Of a stretch of DNA of 64,000 bases, positions 37,501 to 48,009 are shown in pieces. The stretch is from Pelomyxa schiedti. Taxonomy: Eukaryota > Evosea > Pelobiontida > Pelomyxidae. Each line of letters begins with the position of its first letter. The stretch's first letter is position 1. The notes beneath the pieces are model-generated. The model did no database searches, was not told the DNA's origin, and worked only from the letters and a program-made list of their open reading frames with translations. Location of the stretch: NCBI GenBank assembly GCA_020536535.1, contig JAHLWZ010000508.1, positions 1,189-65,188 of the forward strand. Direction: 5' to 3'. Made by a program: the position numbers and the translations under genes.

Positions 37501-40500
37501 CATCAACTGCTGAAAGATAGCCAGCTTGCCTTTCATTCCCCAGGTTTGGGAGGCCACGGCGACGGGAAGAACAAGGGAGTCCTATTGCATCCTGCTTTTC
37601 ACATAAAAGTCTGTAAAAATCTCGAGGTCCATGTGAGTTTCCAGGGAAGCGGCACCCTATCCCAACAATGGCAATTTGCTGAGACTGAGAGTGGAGCTGT
37701 GGAGTTATATGGAAAGTGGGGCTTGTTGTTAGGAAGTGAGAAAGAAGAGCAATAGTTGGGTGGTCATAAAGCTCTGTGGGAGAAATTGAACGATGCATCC
37801 ACTTCTGCAGCTCTGAAGAGAGTTCCACCATGTGAGTAGATGTGAGTCCAAATTGTGTGAATGGTTGATTAATATCGACATTTTGTGGCTGTGTTTGAAG
37901 AAGCCGTGCGATATGAGTTTGCAACCATAACAGTACTTCTCTCTCATCTGGTTCTTTCACCTCATTTTGCGGTGGTGCGTAAAGTTGGGGTTCCACAGAA
38001 GAGGTTGCTGTGCATGATGTATGGGAGTAAACAGCCTTAAGCCTGTTATTCAAGAAGGCTGTCTTGGTTGCCGATCGTTGTATTTTACCACTGGTCGTCT
38101 TCAAAGCAGATCGTGGAGAGATCAACACAATGTGAGAAGGGGAGACAGTATGTTCTTCAAAAAGTTTTCTGCAAAATCATTTGAGTCACAAGCCGGACAG
38201 GATAGAAACACACTGTTGTATTGCAAGGCAGATTTCTTTGGCTTCCTTGGGGCTTAACTTTGGTGAGGCCACTTCTGATGTTACAACAAGGGCTTCCTGA
38301 GAGGTTTTAGGGTTACCAACATAAATAGGCTAGGCCACTAACCATTTCATTTTCATCTATCGAGAAAGCAGCTGAACAGCCAGGTCTTATTGCTGGGCTA
38401 CTTTGTTCTGCTGAAAGCTCAATATCTTGAGGGTATATCTAGAAACAAACTTTGAGGGTTATGAGTCCGCAGGAAGTACTTGGTACATTTCGGCCATTAA
38501 TGATAATCAAATCTTTAATTCTGCCTGTAATGAACAGTTCTCCACGCCGGATAAAACCAGCATCACCAGTACGCAAAAATTTATCAGTGCCTTCACTTAA
38601 AGTTGCATAGAACACTTCTTTGGAAAGGTCGGGCCTATTCCAGTAGCCAATACTTACACACTTGCTGCTTACCCATATCTCTCCAACCTCCCCTTCTGGC
38701 TTTTCAGTCCGGGCTTGTGGGTCTACAATTAGCAATTTCACAGGGCACCACCCATGTCCAACAATGGTGTGTGCTGAGGGAGAGGTCCTTTCATCTACTT
38801 CAACGGCAACACCAGATTCCAGCTTTTTGGCATCAACGTAAAGGATGGTAGGGTGTTTATCCTTGTTGGCAATACCCTTTCCACAAAGGTACACCATGTC
38901 TAGAATGGAAATCAATTTTGGAGATTAAGAGAATAAAGTAAAGTATTACTCACGCTCAGCAAGGCCATAATGTGGGTACCACATCTCGAATTTAAATCCG
39001 CAGGAGGAAAATCTGTCATGAAACTTTACCAGAGTGGGGAATCTGACAGGTTCAGCTCCATTTATCGCAAAGACGAGGGATGATAAATCAAAGAGCTTTA
39101 TCTCCGCATCAGTGCATTTCTTAGCACATACTTCATAGGCAAAATTAGGGGCCGCTGTGTGCGTGGCTCTGTATGCAGTGCAAACTGCAGGCCACAGCTG
39201 AGGCTCCCCAATAAATTTTACAGGTGAGAACATAACACATGCTGACGGGACAAAGGCAGCATGGAAAACACCTGCAATAAGTCCCATATCATGGAAAACT
39301 GGAACCCAAGCAACCATAACACTTGAAGGTGCTGTTCCACTGTGTTTTGACATCACACGTAGGTTGTGCAGGAGAGTCTGGTGTGTGAGGATAACTCCTT
39401 TTGGTTGTGATGTGGATCCTGAAGTATATTGCAAGGCAATCATATCTGTTGGTTCCGGCCAGTAGGGAGGCTGAAATTTGATGGTAGGGGATTTTGATGA
39501 AGTTATGGTGGAGGAAGTGCGTGGTGCTGGTGGAGACACCCATTTGATTCCTCCTCGTGACCACAAACCACCAAACACACTGCTGCCTATCCCCCCAAAC
39601 ACACTCTTTAGTGTGTAGTATCGTAGCATAGATTGCGGCATAAATCCCACTTTTGCCCCACAGTCTCTGGCTATAGCGCCAATATGGTCAAATCCCTTTT
39701 TCAGTTGGGCTGGAGATGGAGGAGGCACAGGAACAGCAATAACGCCAGCCAAGACACAACCAAATAAGGCGCTGACAAAATCAAGTCCTGTTACATATGC
39801 CAGAAGAACTCTTTCCCCCTATCACCGGTAAGAGCACAAGAAATTTCATCTTTTTTTGACACCTTGGCCAACTGAAGGTCATGCAGAATGAAGTCTGAGA
39901 CGGAAGCAGCATTTTTGTAGAGCATGCTATAGGTAATGGATTCCTCAGTTCCGTTATCGTTTAAAAAAACGTAGATTGTGAGGTCTGGGAAGTATTGCAA
40001 GTTGTGCTGGAACGCTTCAGTTATAGTCTTGGCCTCTATATCGAGAAGTGAAATCATGATTAGTACGGCAGATAGATACCTAAGCACAACGGGATGTCAT
40101 TATTGTAGTAGTACGAGTTGGCACTCTGAAGATTAAGAAAGGGTTTCCTGGCTATGACTTTGGCCACAGAAGGGTTAACAGTCAATCCAACACCACTTGA
40201 AGAAGTAGTCCCTACAAACGCATGAACCGTTTAAAAAAGAAAAGAGGAGTGTTTTTCCAAGTTCGTTGCAAGCTAAAAAAAAAAAAAAAAAACCCAACAA
40301 ATGGGGTCAGCTCCCCATAATGGCATCTCATACCCTTTCTTCTCTTTCTCCTAACGAACGCGCCCCTGGCCAGGGCCACGCCGGCAACAGCGAAAGTGAC
40401 AAGAACAGACACAGCCGCGGCGGCCAACGCGCTGCCGCCGCAGCCCCCGCCACGCGACCACCACCAACCAACCACCACGACGACTGCTGCGCCGCAAACA

Positions 40501-40772
40501 ACACTGCCACGCGACGGCGGAGAGGCACCACCACTCGCACTACGAGGAGGAAGTGGCGATGGTAGTGGCGGCGGAGATGTAGTTTGTTGCTGTTGTTGTT
40601 GATGAGGATGAGTTGGGCTGGCGGGGTCGTCGGCGGCGGTGCGGGGGTGGTTGGTAGTTGTTGGGGTAGTGGTTGTGGTGGAACTTGTGGGAGAATCATA
40701 AGGGGCGGTGGATCTGGTCGTCGGTGGCGACGGGGAGGTAGGTGACGACGACATCGCGTGCGGCTCGTGCAT
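24274..40772 (-). CDS. Giant modular type I polyketide synthase with FAAL loading module and membrane anchor
   Basis: One spliced gene of about 16.5 kb with roughly 14 short introns; the product is about 5,000 residues. Domains in order: disordered leader, a hydrophobic helix followed by RRKRRKG, FAAL adenylation domain, ACP1, KS1-AT1-DH1-KR1-ACP2, KS2-AT2-DH2-ER-KR2-ACP3, thioesterase. All joins checked keep frame: exon 1 splices from about 40356 to 40212 (reading K-G-T-T-S-S-S), GLDFVSALFGCVLAGVIAVP at about 39815, MDPQ-QRMLLE across an intron near 31980, LKG-PSVSVDTACSSS near 31730, and EA-YAQAGIDP near 31280. It should activate a fatty acid as acyl-AMP, load it on ACP1, extend it twice with malonyl-type units and release it. 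Shares a 259-bp upstream region with phosphomannomutase. Exon borders are approximate; the single-gene reading is well supported by frame continuity. Confidence 0.85.
25600..32349 (-). other. PKS module 2 (KS-AT-DH-ER-KR-ACP), fully reducing
   Basis: KS2 (32310-30880) is split by three introns: FALVGMACRYPKSPTPDAFW, DTACSSSLIALDSA with the Cys, YVEAHGTGTNLGDPIE and KTNIGHLECGSGIAG. AT2 (30560-29520): FMFSGQGGWWEGIG, GHSTGEVCAAH and YAYHSHHM. DH2 (29380-28480): HVISGGIVLPGTLF, an intact HxxxGxxxxP, plus FLDIVCQVIAG. ER (27790-26800): NFRDVMIALGMYP, HAGAGGVGLAAIQVA as the NADPH loop and LNSLSGDLLDASL. KR2 (26730-26010): TGASGGIGHQLA, TSSLSSLTGTAGQ and NYAAANTFLD. ACP3 (about 25880-25600): split by an intron, with GVDSLIAAELKGKI carrying the phosphopantetheine Ser. 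All catalytic residues I can place are kept, so a fully reduced unit is expected. Confidence 0.8.
32350..38079 (-). other. PKS ACP1 and module 1 (KS-AT-DH-KR-ACP)
   Basis: ACP1 (about 37945-37715) carries FTQFGLTSTHMVELS; its Ser is the likely phosphopantetheine site (GLTS rather than GxDS). KS1 (37680-36370): DTACSSSLVAV with the catalytic Cys, EAHGTGTALGDPIE and KTNIGHLESAAGIAG with both His. AT1 (36065-35000): FCGQGSEWW and GHSTGEVVAAW with the active Ser; the specificity segment is YAYHSHHM. DH1 (34960-34100): HHAFQDMTLVPG where the usual HxxxGxxxxP Gly is Asp, plus LDACIQGL as the second motif. KR1 (33370-32760): TGAFGALGSEI nucleotide loop, VLSSMASVLG and NYASANAFVDE with Ser and Tyr. 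ACP2 (32590-32350): EFNFDSMAAINIS. No ER is present in this module. Confidence 0.8.
38080..40772 (-). other. PKS loading region: anchor plus fatty-acyl-AMP ligase
   Basis: The first exon (40772 to about 40357) encodes a Ser/Thr/Pro-rich leader, then a hydrophobic helix (ALAAAAVSVLVTFAVAGVAL) followed by RRKRRK, consistent with a signal anchor whose basic side faces the cytosol. After two introns the FAAL begins at about 40035 (TITEAFQHNLQYFPDLTIYV). Signatures: GLDFVSALFGCVLAGVIAVP (39815), LQYTSGSTSQPKGVILTH (about 39440), AWVPVFHDMGLIAGVFHAAF (about 39310), NGAEPVR (about 39060), YPHYGLAE (38960), WVSSKCVSIGYWNRPDL (about 38670), RTGDAGFIRRGELFITGRIK (about 38580), then across an intron INGRN-IYPQDIE. 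TSGSTSQPKGV is the ATP-binding loop. FAALs pass acyl-AMP to a partner ACP, here ACP1 directly downstream. Confidence 0.8.
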
Positions 40773-41031
40773 CGCCTCGCGATCTATTTTTTTTTTCTTC
40801 TTCTTAGTTTGTTGTTCTCTGGTTTTGCTTTTTCGGTTCCTTCGACAGTTTGTTCAAAAAAGAAAAATAGTTTTGATGCGACAGTCTTCTGCTGTGTGTA
40901 TGTATGAGGACTTGAAAAAGAACCTCAGGTGCCCTGCAACCAAAACGTGGCATTTTCCAGTCAGCATTTTTTCCAATCAGCAACCGAAATCGTCGATTCA
41001 TCGGAATTTGAAACAATCAAAAGGAGGAGGG
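40773..41031. promoter_or_regulatory. Shared upstream region of PKS and phosphomannomutase
   Basis: 259 bp between the divergent starts of the PKS and phosphomannomutase genes, with a T/C-rich tract just left of centre. A metabolic housekeeping gene and a specialised PKS would share one bidirectional promoter. No recognisable motif beyond the pyrimidine tract. Confidence 0.45.
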
Positions 41032-42262
41032 ATGAGCGCTACTGGGGCAGTGGACGTAAGCGTCAGCGGATCTGCGTCTGGATCTGGGGGTACCATCGTG
41101 GTGTGTGACGTGGACGGCACTTTGACCAAGCCCCGCAATGTATGTGTCCGCCAATTGGGTTTCCCCCGTTCGAGCGAGATTGGGGAGAGTCTGAATGTGC
41201 GTTTGACCCCATTATGCGAAAAAAAACAGGTCGCCACTCCCGAAATGACTGCTTTTTTGGCGCAAGTGAGGACCCACGCAAAGGTGGCCATTGTGGGTGG
41301 ATCCGATTTCACCAAAATACAGGAGCAAATGGGGAAAGACAGTAAGTACCACTAATTTATCTTGTTAATCTCGGTATATATAATGTATTGAACAGTTTTG
41401 AACCGCGTGGATTACTTATTTTCTGAGAATGGTCTCATGGCTTACAAAAACAGCGAACTTATAGCTCAACAAGTAACGAAGTTACCATCTTTATTGCATC
41501 CCAAAACCATGACTAGAGCATCAAGAATTTCTTGGGAGAGGACAAATTGAAGCAGTTTATCAATTTCTCCCTCCACTACATCGCCGACTTAGACATCCCC
41601 ATAAAAAGGTCACTTTCATGTTTTAACATCCTCTCCCTACACCTCCTAATATTAATTCCAGAGGAACATTCATAGAATTCCGGAACGGAATGCTCAATGT
41701 ATCACCCATTGGTCGCAACTGCACACAACAAGAAAGAGACGACTTCTTTGCATATGATAAGGTAACTCCAAACACAAAAAACAAATCCTCAAAATCACCG
41801 GCACCATCCTCACAAAAGTGACAGATTCACCACGTACGCGAGAAAATGGTGCAAGAGTGCAGAACTCGCTTTGGATCCTTTGGGCTTCAGTTTTCCATCG
41901 GCGGGCAGATTAGCTTTGACGTATTCCCTACTGGCTGGGACAAGACGTACTGCCTTCAATTCCTTGAGGGAAAATATGACAGGATTCTGTTCTTTGGAGA
42001 CCGGACAGAACCGGTATCACATACACAAGCACTTGCAAATATCTATGATAGCTGTTAGTAACATTCCCAATCAACACTCACCAAAAAACAAACAAACACA
42101 GGGCGGCAATGATCATGAAATCGCTGTATCACCCAAAGTGTGTATTACCACCCGCTTTAACAACCAATCCATAACACATACACACAGGTGCACCAGTCAT
42201 TCACAGTCACTGGGCCAGATCACACCATCACCATAATGAAGGAACTCTTTCACCTTGCTTGA
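41032..42262 (+). CDS. PMM: Phosphomannomutase
   Basis: Converts mannose-6-phosphate to mannose-1-phosphate for GDP-mannose and glycosylation. Spliced exons give [15 protein letters not shown] with the DxDGT nucleophile (about 41098-41140), then [20 protein letters not shown] and [13 protein letters not shown] (41240-41335), [17 protein letters not shown] (about 41405), [20 protein letters not shown] (about 41665), [50 protein letters not shown] (41900-41965) and [15 protein letters not shown] across an intron. It ends [20 protein letters not shown] and stop at 42260-42262. Length and motif order fit eukaryotic PMM of about 245-250 residues, plus a short Ser/Gly N-terminal extension. Six or so introns. 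Confidence 0.9.
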
Positions 42263-42624
42263 GCTTGGCAATCGGGGCCAAACAAGAACACACCTGTACC
42301 AACATTAAACACATGAAAAAAAGAAAACAAATGTGAGGAGGTGAATGTGCACGACCCACATGAAAACCTCTCCCACAACAACCCTTCTTATCTTGTTGCG
42401 AATTTTATGACAATGTTCTGGCCATAGTGTGAGTTCTTGGGCACAAATTGCCCAAGAGCATGGCACTATCGAAGTCAAACATTGCCCGCTTCTGAGCCAG
42501 TTTCGAATGAAGGAAATGATTTCTTCTACGGTTCCGGCTTATAAGCTTCAGAAGCAGGGGTTTACAGCCATACCCGTTATCATTTCTGGTTGGGAAAAGC
42601 AAAAAAAAAGCGCAGGGGGGAGTG
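42263..42624. other. Spacer upstream of dihydrouridine synthase gene
   Basis: About 360 bp between two plus-strand genes. The first part is A-rich and probably 3' UTR of phosphomannomutase. A frame beginning at 42429 (MSSWAQIAQEHG) is open for 85 codons but runs into the start of the next gene in another frame and matches nothing I know. It could be 5' UTR or a missed first exon. Confidence 0.35.
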
Positions 42625-45021
42625 ATGAGCACGGCGACACCAACAACAACAACGGGGAGGGACGCGGGTGGGGGCGGGGGTGGTGAGGGGCACGAGCCCC
42701 CCCACCCAGAGGAGCACGACGTGGTGGTGCCAAACACGACGACGACGACGACTACCGGCGGTGGTGGTGGTGGTGGTGCAAACAACTGTTGTTGTTGTTG
42801 TACAACAAGCAGTGCAAGTGGTAGTGGTGGTAGCGGTAGCAGCAGCAGTAGTTGTGGAAGTGGATGGGAGCGTCGGGTCGAGAGGGACAACGAGGCGTAC
42901 GGCGTGTGGGAGAAAATGGGGTCGCCGGGGGCGGTGCTCGCTCCCATGGTATGTCACACCCCTCCCTTGGTTTTCGATTCAACAATAATATATATATACA
43001 ATGGGATAGTGGCGCGGCGGGATGGGATTGGCTGGGATTGGCTCATAAACGCACAGGTAGAGGGGAGTGTGCTGCCGCTCAGGATGCTGTGCAGGAAGTA
43101 CGGTGTCACCCTGGCTTACACCCCAATGATTCACAGGTTGGTCTGCCTGTCATTCGATTTTACCATATTCATGTAACAAATTCCGCTTGTTGTTGTTGCA
43201 GCCTGAATTTCTTGAAAGACCTGACATACCGCAGCAAGGTATTTGCTACTTGTCCTGGCGATACTCCACTGGTGGCTCAGGTGCGGAGTTTGGCATTCCT
43301 TAATCTTCTACTCTGACTTGCAAAGTACAGTTTTGCGGAAATGATCCAAACATTATGGCGTCTGCTGCTTCCCTTCTGATCAGTGGCGTTGGTGTTACTG
43401 GCAATCGGGGCAGCACCCCCGGAATTGTTGAGGCCGTGGATATAAACATTGGATGTCCTCAAAAAATTGCCAAGCGGGGTGGATATGGAGCATTTATCAT
43501 GCACCAGCCAGACCTCGTGCGTGAAATAGGTTTAAAAAGAAGTTCTCACACAACAAAGAAACTAACGTAACACAGTTGAGACAATGTCTAAAAGGCTGAA
43601 AGTACCAGTATTTTGCAAAATGAGGCTCTTCCCAACACTTGAGGAGTCAATCAATTTTGCCAAAATGCTGGAGGCTGCCGGGTGCAAGGTAAAGTCCATA
43701 TCATTGCTGTCTTCAGCTAACTTACTGAATCGCTTCAGTTACTTGCAGTTCATGGCAGACAGAAGAGCGACCTCAGGCCAGATACACCTCCTGACTGGCC
43801 GGCCATTGGAAAAATTGTGTATGATAACCTCCTTTCCCTGGGTTTCATTCTCATGTTCCACAGAGAGCAAATGAAAATTCCCGTCATTGCTAACGGAGGA
43901 GTAAAAACACTTGAAGATGCAATTACCTGCAAGCAAGTAACCAAGGCTGATGGTGTTATGGTCGGATGTATGCCTCTTGTATCTTTATATTCGGTTCCAG
44001 TCCAATTCAATATATTTAGTAGGACTCTTACGCAATCCTGCACTTTTCAGCCCAGTGCCTGTGCCAGATTATGTTGTGGCCAGAGACTTTGTGTCATTGT
44101 GCAGACAGCTCTCTGTTCCAGCATACACAGTGCGAGGATTGCTTATTAAGATGTGTCTCACCAAGTAGACTCCCATTCACCTCCTGGGTCTTCCACTAAC
44201 ATTAAAACAGTTTGGGCAAATTTACTCACTTGCGAGATGAGCTCCCTCAAATTGATATCTGGGAGCAGGCAGATGAAATTCTAAACCAGCTGGAGAAATG
44301 TGAAAAGGTAATGCCATTCTCCAGGTTGACATTATTCACTAAGTGATTAATTATCCAGGGTGAGGCTACAACACCCAGCAAAGAATGTGTTGTTCAACAA
44401 CAAACCGAGGCTGGTTCTTCATCCCCGAAATCAATTTCCATCATGATAACAAGAACACCCACCATTCCAATCACCCACAGGTCATCAACAACCACTGGTT
44501 CATCAACTACTCCAACAGACATAAACACTACCACCACAACAACCTCATCACCACCCACAGAAGCACTCCCAACAACATTGCACATCAAGAAAGGGGTGAT
44601 TACCAAGCACACAAGAAACAACAACAGTGGCCCAGTGAGGACAGGAGTTCCATGGAGGGTCCTCAAGGTTAGGGCGCAACAGCCACCCCTTTCAGCAGAC
44701 AACAGTGGCAAGAGGAAGAAGGATTCCACAGAGAGGAAGTGGCTTCAGGTGTTTGGGGTTGGTGTTGGGTCCCTCACAAACACACCAAGGCACATACTGG
44801 AGCAACTTGCACAGGACATTGGTTCACAGAAACAGGTGGACCAGCTGTCCAGTGTGTTCTTTGATGTAAGGGAGGATGATGTGTTCAATGCACTGTGTGA
44901 GTCGCAGCAGCTGGAACTACATGATGATACTAGTGAGGACATCACTGAAGTGTTGCACACTACATCAATCACAGCACCAACAACCCCAGCACCCACAATC
45001 CCAGGCTCCAACAATGTTTAA
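42625..45021 (+). CDS. tRNA-dihydrouridine synthase, Dus1-like, with long Ser/Thr-rich tail
   Basis: FMN enzyme reducing uridines in the tRNA D-loop. ATG at 42625 opens a GC-rich low-complexity leader (Gly, Thr and Cys runs). The catalytic part follows: GAVLAPMV (about 42929-42950), then exons with LPLRMLCRKYGVTLAYTPMI (43070), FLKDLTYRSKVFATCPGDTP (43208), FCGNDPNIMASAASLL (43333), VDINIGCPQKIAKRGGYGAF with the catalytic Cys (43437), LKVPVFCKMRLFPTLEESIN (43595), LLAVHGRQKSD-type exon (about 43740), MKIPVIANGGVKTLEDA (43870) and GLLRNPALFSP (44005). The C-terminal extension (44360-45021) is Thr/Ser/Pro-rich, then has a short helical block (KWLQVFGVGVGSLTNTPRHI). Stop TAA 45019-45021. About nine introns. 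Confidence 0.85.
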
Positions 45022-45398
45022 ACAAAATAACAACACTGTGAGGGGAAGTGCCTTCGTCGTGCCTGCCGACTCGGAAAGACAGCAAGTGCCAAGACGCACT
45101 AAGAATGGTAATGGGTGGGAAAAAATAATCAACAGACCTGAACGCTGTTGAATTCGTTATCGTCGCGCAGGTGGTATGATGGGTTTTTTATTACACCAAG
45201 ATATAACTAAGTTCAGATCCAGGCATGTGCGCATGAGGGACGGGGAGTTGATACTCACAGGATGTGATTGCTTCCCCACCATAGTTATTTCAAGATTGCA
45301 CAAAGGAGTTGGTCCTGGTATCACATCACACACAACCAAGCTTAGAACATAAAACCTAGGGTACGATCCTGTGGTTGTGGTGCGATGTGTAGTGGTAA

Positions 45399-45440
45399 CC
45401 ACCCAAAAATTTGTGAACGAAGTGAACCATTTTTGGGTGG
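45399..45440. repeat. Inverted repeat, 11-bp perfect stem with 20-nt loop
   Basis: Left arm CCACCCAAAAA at 45399-45409 pairs perfectly with TTTTTGGGTGG at 45430-45440 around a 20-nt loop. It lies between two convergent genes and could form a hairpin in either transcript. Confidence 0.8.
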
Positions 45441-45473
45441 GTAGAAACACATTCTTAGCCAAGGTTCCTATTG

Positions 45474-45532
45474 ATGATGTGGTTTTGCAGGTAGGAGGAG
45501 AGTATTCATGATGTGGTTTTGCAGGTAGGAGG
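45474..45532. repeat. Direct repeat of 25 bp at 34-bp spacing
   Basis: ATGATGTGGTTTTGCAGGTA plus AGGAGG occurs at 45474 and again at 45508, separated by a 9-bp spacer. A simple local duplication. Confidence 0.8.
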
Positions 45533-45784
45533 GGAAAAAAAAAATTGGTTGTTTTATGTCTTACTTGCGACTTTTCATGATGCCCCGTCGTTTTGTGTAT
45601 TCGGCACGTTACGGGCTCCCGATTGGCGGCACCACTGCCGGAAACACGACAACCCACTGGTTTTTTTTACTTGTGTTTTTCCCGCTCTTTTTTTTTTAAA
45701 AGAAAAAAATACCAGATTCAGTTGCATACCAGATATGCAGTTGGGTTGGATAGAAACAGCTTGGTTCGATTCTAAAACATGGTT

Positions 45785-47858
45785 CTAGTAGAACGAGGCA
45801 CCCCTCCTGTTGGACGACAGGGGAACCACGAAAGACTGGGCCAGGTCCGGTGCGGCATTACTATCGGCTGCTACCGGGTTGTCCGTCAACATGGCTGATT
45901 GTTGTGTCTTGTCGGTAAAGTCCGGCTTGGGCTGTATGTATGTATTGTTGTAAGAACACATGGGAGTACTGTGGGTGGCGTGTGGGTAGACGTTACCGGT
46001 TTGCTGGGTCTTCTCTGCAGATTCGCGGGAATGGCTATGGGAAGTGAGGAACCATAAACATGCTCTGGGACTTGATTTTGCCCCTGCCGACGGGCCATTT
46101 CTTTGGCTCTTCTGGCCTTCTCAACTGCCTAAAAAACACAGTAAGTGCTGAGGTCTAAGGAAAAGTTGCGCACTGGGTCTGGCGGTGGTAGAGTGGCCGC
46201 TAAAGCCCGTCTAGCTTCTTCTCTTTTCCGCAAATCTTCATCCAACTCAAAGACACTGTTGGTCTCTGGTGAATGTAAGCAACATGATGCGGTTCCGTTA
46301 AATTAATTGTTTATACCTGATGGTGATGCGGCGGAAGTATCAGCGGCTATGCGATGTTGTGCAGGAGGAGAGGTTAAAGGCGGCGATGTTGTTGATGTGG
46401 GGACAACTGGAGTGGCTACTGCTGACTTTGGATGTGTTAGAATGAAGGTATACAAAGGGGTTGAGAATCAACTTGTAATGCATGTTTGGAAAGTGTTTCA
46501 AGTTGGCTAATAAGACTTTGCATGTCTTTGTCTGCAACCATTTTTGTTCTCTCCAATAACTCAAGTTGATCGCGTTTATAAGCCCTGTTGTAACAGTACA
46601 TTAAATCAAGAAGTTATTAGGTCATCGAGACCTTATTTTCTGCTTCACTATAGCTCTTTCTTCTTCAATGTAGTCCTCAAGGCGTTTGTTCAATTTTTCA
46701 TGGAGATCCTTCATTGTCAGTGACGGGGCAATGGGGTTAAGACTTGTGAATATTGAAGGTTCCTCTAAAGTGTGTCAAAAGTACACCAAAAATTTAGAAG
46801 GAATTACGCACTTGGGATGTTAGTGTACCCCGAGAGGTCGTTTACCAGTAACTTGAATGCATTTGAGAAATGCTTGCCGTCTGGTACAGAGGACTTTCCT
46901 TTCTACGAAACGTCAAAGTCAAATTAAACAAAAAAGACTTACACACCAACATTGCGGAAGTGTTGACAATCACAAGCGAGTCTGCTTTTGGGATTGAAGA
47001 GCGAGGAGTGGGTGGGTGGGGTGATGTTAGCAGCACCGGGTGAACAGCTGGCACTTGTGTGGCATATGAACCCCACCCAGCGGAGGAACCACTGATGACC
47101 CCTTGGCACACAACACAGTGATGGATTCTCCAACCTTGCACGACTTTACTGTAAACGAGTGACTCTTGTTGCTGTTTGTTGTTTTTTTTTCATATCTGTT
47201 ACTTCTTATTATTCTTTGTTTGTTGTCAAGACAGTAAGCTTGGTTCACATACCGTAGTAGAAGATGCCAGAGCGAAAACGGTAGGCTCTTTCCAGCCAAG
47301 GATACTTATCATTTTACTGACATCAGCCACATCCGCAGTAGCAGTAGCGCTAGCAGTTGCAGCTGACGGTTTAGCCACGTCACCAATCGCCGTTGACGAC
47401 GTAGAAGCCGGCGCGGCACTCACATTTGGTTGTTGTGGTTGTGGTTGTGATGGTAGTGGTTGTATTTGTAATGGTGTTGTTGTTGTTGCTGTTGCTGTTG
47501 ATGAAGATGTGGAGTTGCTGCTGCTACTAGTACTACTAGTCGCTGGCCTCACGAAAATTGATACATTTCGGCACGAGCACGTGAACATCACCTTGTCGTC
47601 GCTTTGTGTCGACGAAGCAGGCGACGACGACGACGAGGACGACGTTGCGGGGGGTTGCGTCGCTTCGGCCGCCAACGTGGGCGTCGTCGGGGCCGGCGTC
47701 GTCGGCGCCGACGTGAAAGATGGTATCGAGGGCGAAGGCGGTGGCGGTGGCGGCGGTAGCGCGGCTGTAGTTGTCGGAGGTTGTTGTTGTTGTTGTTGCT
47801 GATCGGATCTCGCGTCGCTCGGCCGCCGCGCGCCGCTGTCGCTGCCAGTGCTCATCAT
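45785..47858 (-). CDS. Cys-motif protein with coiled-coil C-terminal half, unknown function
   Basis: Two adjacent ATG codons (47858, 47855) open an exon rich in Gln, Pro, Ser and Thr. Inside it lies VMFTCSCRNVSIFVRPA (about 47595), then low-complexity sequence, then KMISILGWKEPTVFALASS and a donor. The next exon, depending on the acceptor, reads GWRIHHCVVCQ (about 47130) with a CxxC pair or SCKVGESITVLCAKG; the first looks more natural. Later exons: SVPDGKHFSNAFKLLVNDLS (46900-46840), IFTSLNPIAPSLTMKDLHEK then LNKRLEDYIEEERAIVKQK (46760-46640), YKRDQLELLERTKMVADKDM (about 46580), ETNSVFELDEDLRKREEARR (46265), and AVEKARRAKEMARRQGQN. It ends SNRRGASFY, stop 45785-45787. The paired CxC and CxxC could bind zinc; the later part is helical. 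I cannot name the family. Confidence 0.6.
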
Positions 47859-48009
47859 CAAAGGGGGAAAAAGAAAGGTGTAATCAAGGAATAACGTTCT
47901 GTTTTTCGGTACGTTACGCGACGGGTGATGGTTGTGTTGTGGTTTGTTTGGGGGGAGATCTCAGAGACTGGGGAGACTAGACAGGATTTAGTCTAGTGGT
48001 GGTAGCCAC

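Larger units (their letters stand above)
45022..45784. other. Convergent spacer between Dus-like gene and Cys-motif gene
   Basis: 763 bp between two gene ends. It holds an 11-bp inverted repeat and a 34-bp-period direct repeat (listed separately). On the minus strand a stretch around 45370-45255 reads YVLSLVVCDVIPGPTPLCNL and is followed by a GTGAGT donor-like site, so a small spliced minus-strand gene is possible, but no convincing start or end was found. Confidence 0.4.

Noticed and set aside
24274-40772. Bacterial contaminant or symbiont origin for the PKS region
   Set aside because: Many GT..AG introns restore frame at conserved domain positions, and flanking genes on the same sequence are plainly eukaryotic.
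42405-42947. Minus-strand Pro/Leu-rich frame
   Set aside because: It is antisense of the low-complexity leader of the dihydrouridine synthase gene.
45157-45657. Minus-strand 166-codon frame as a gene
   Set aside because: Part of it reads protein-like with a donor site, but much is Thr/Lys-rich and it spans the hairpin and direct repeat; no start, acceptor or homology could be settled.
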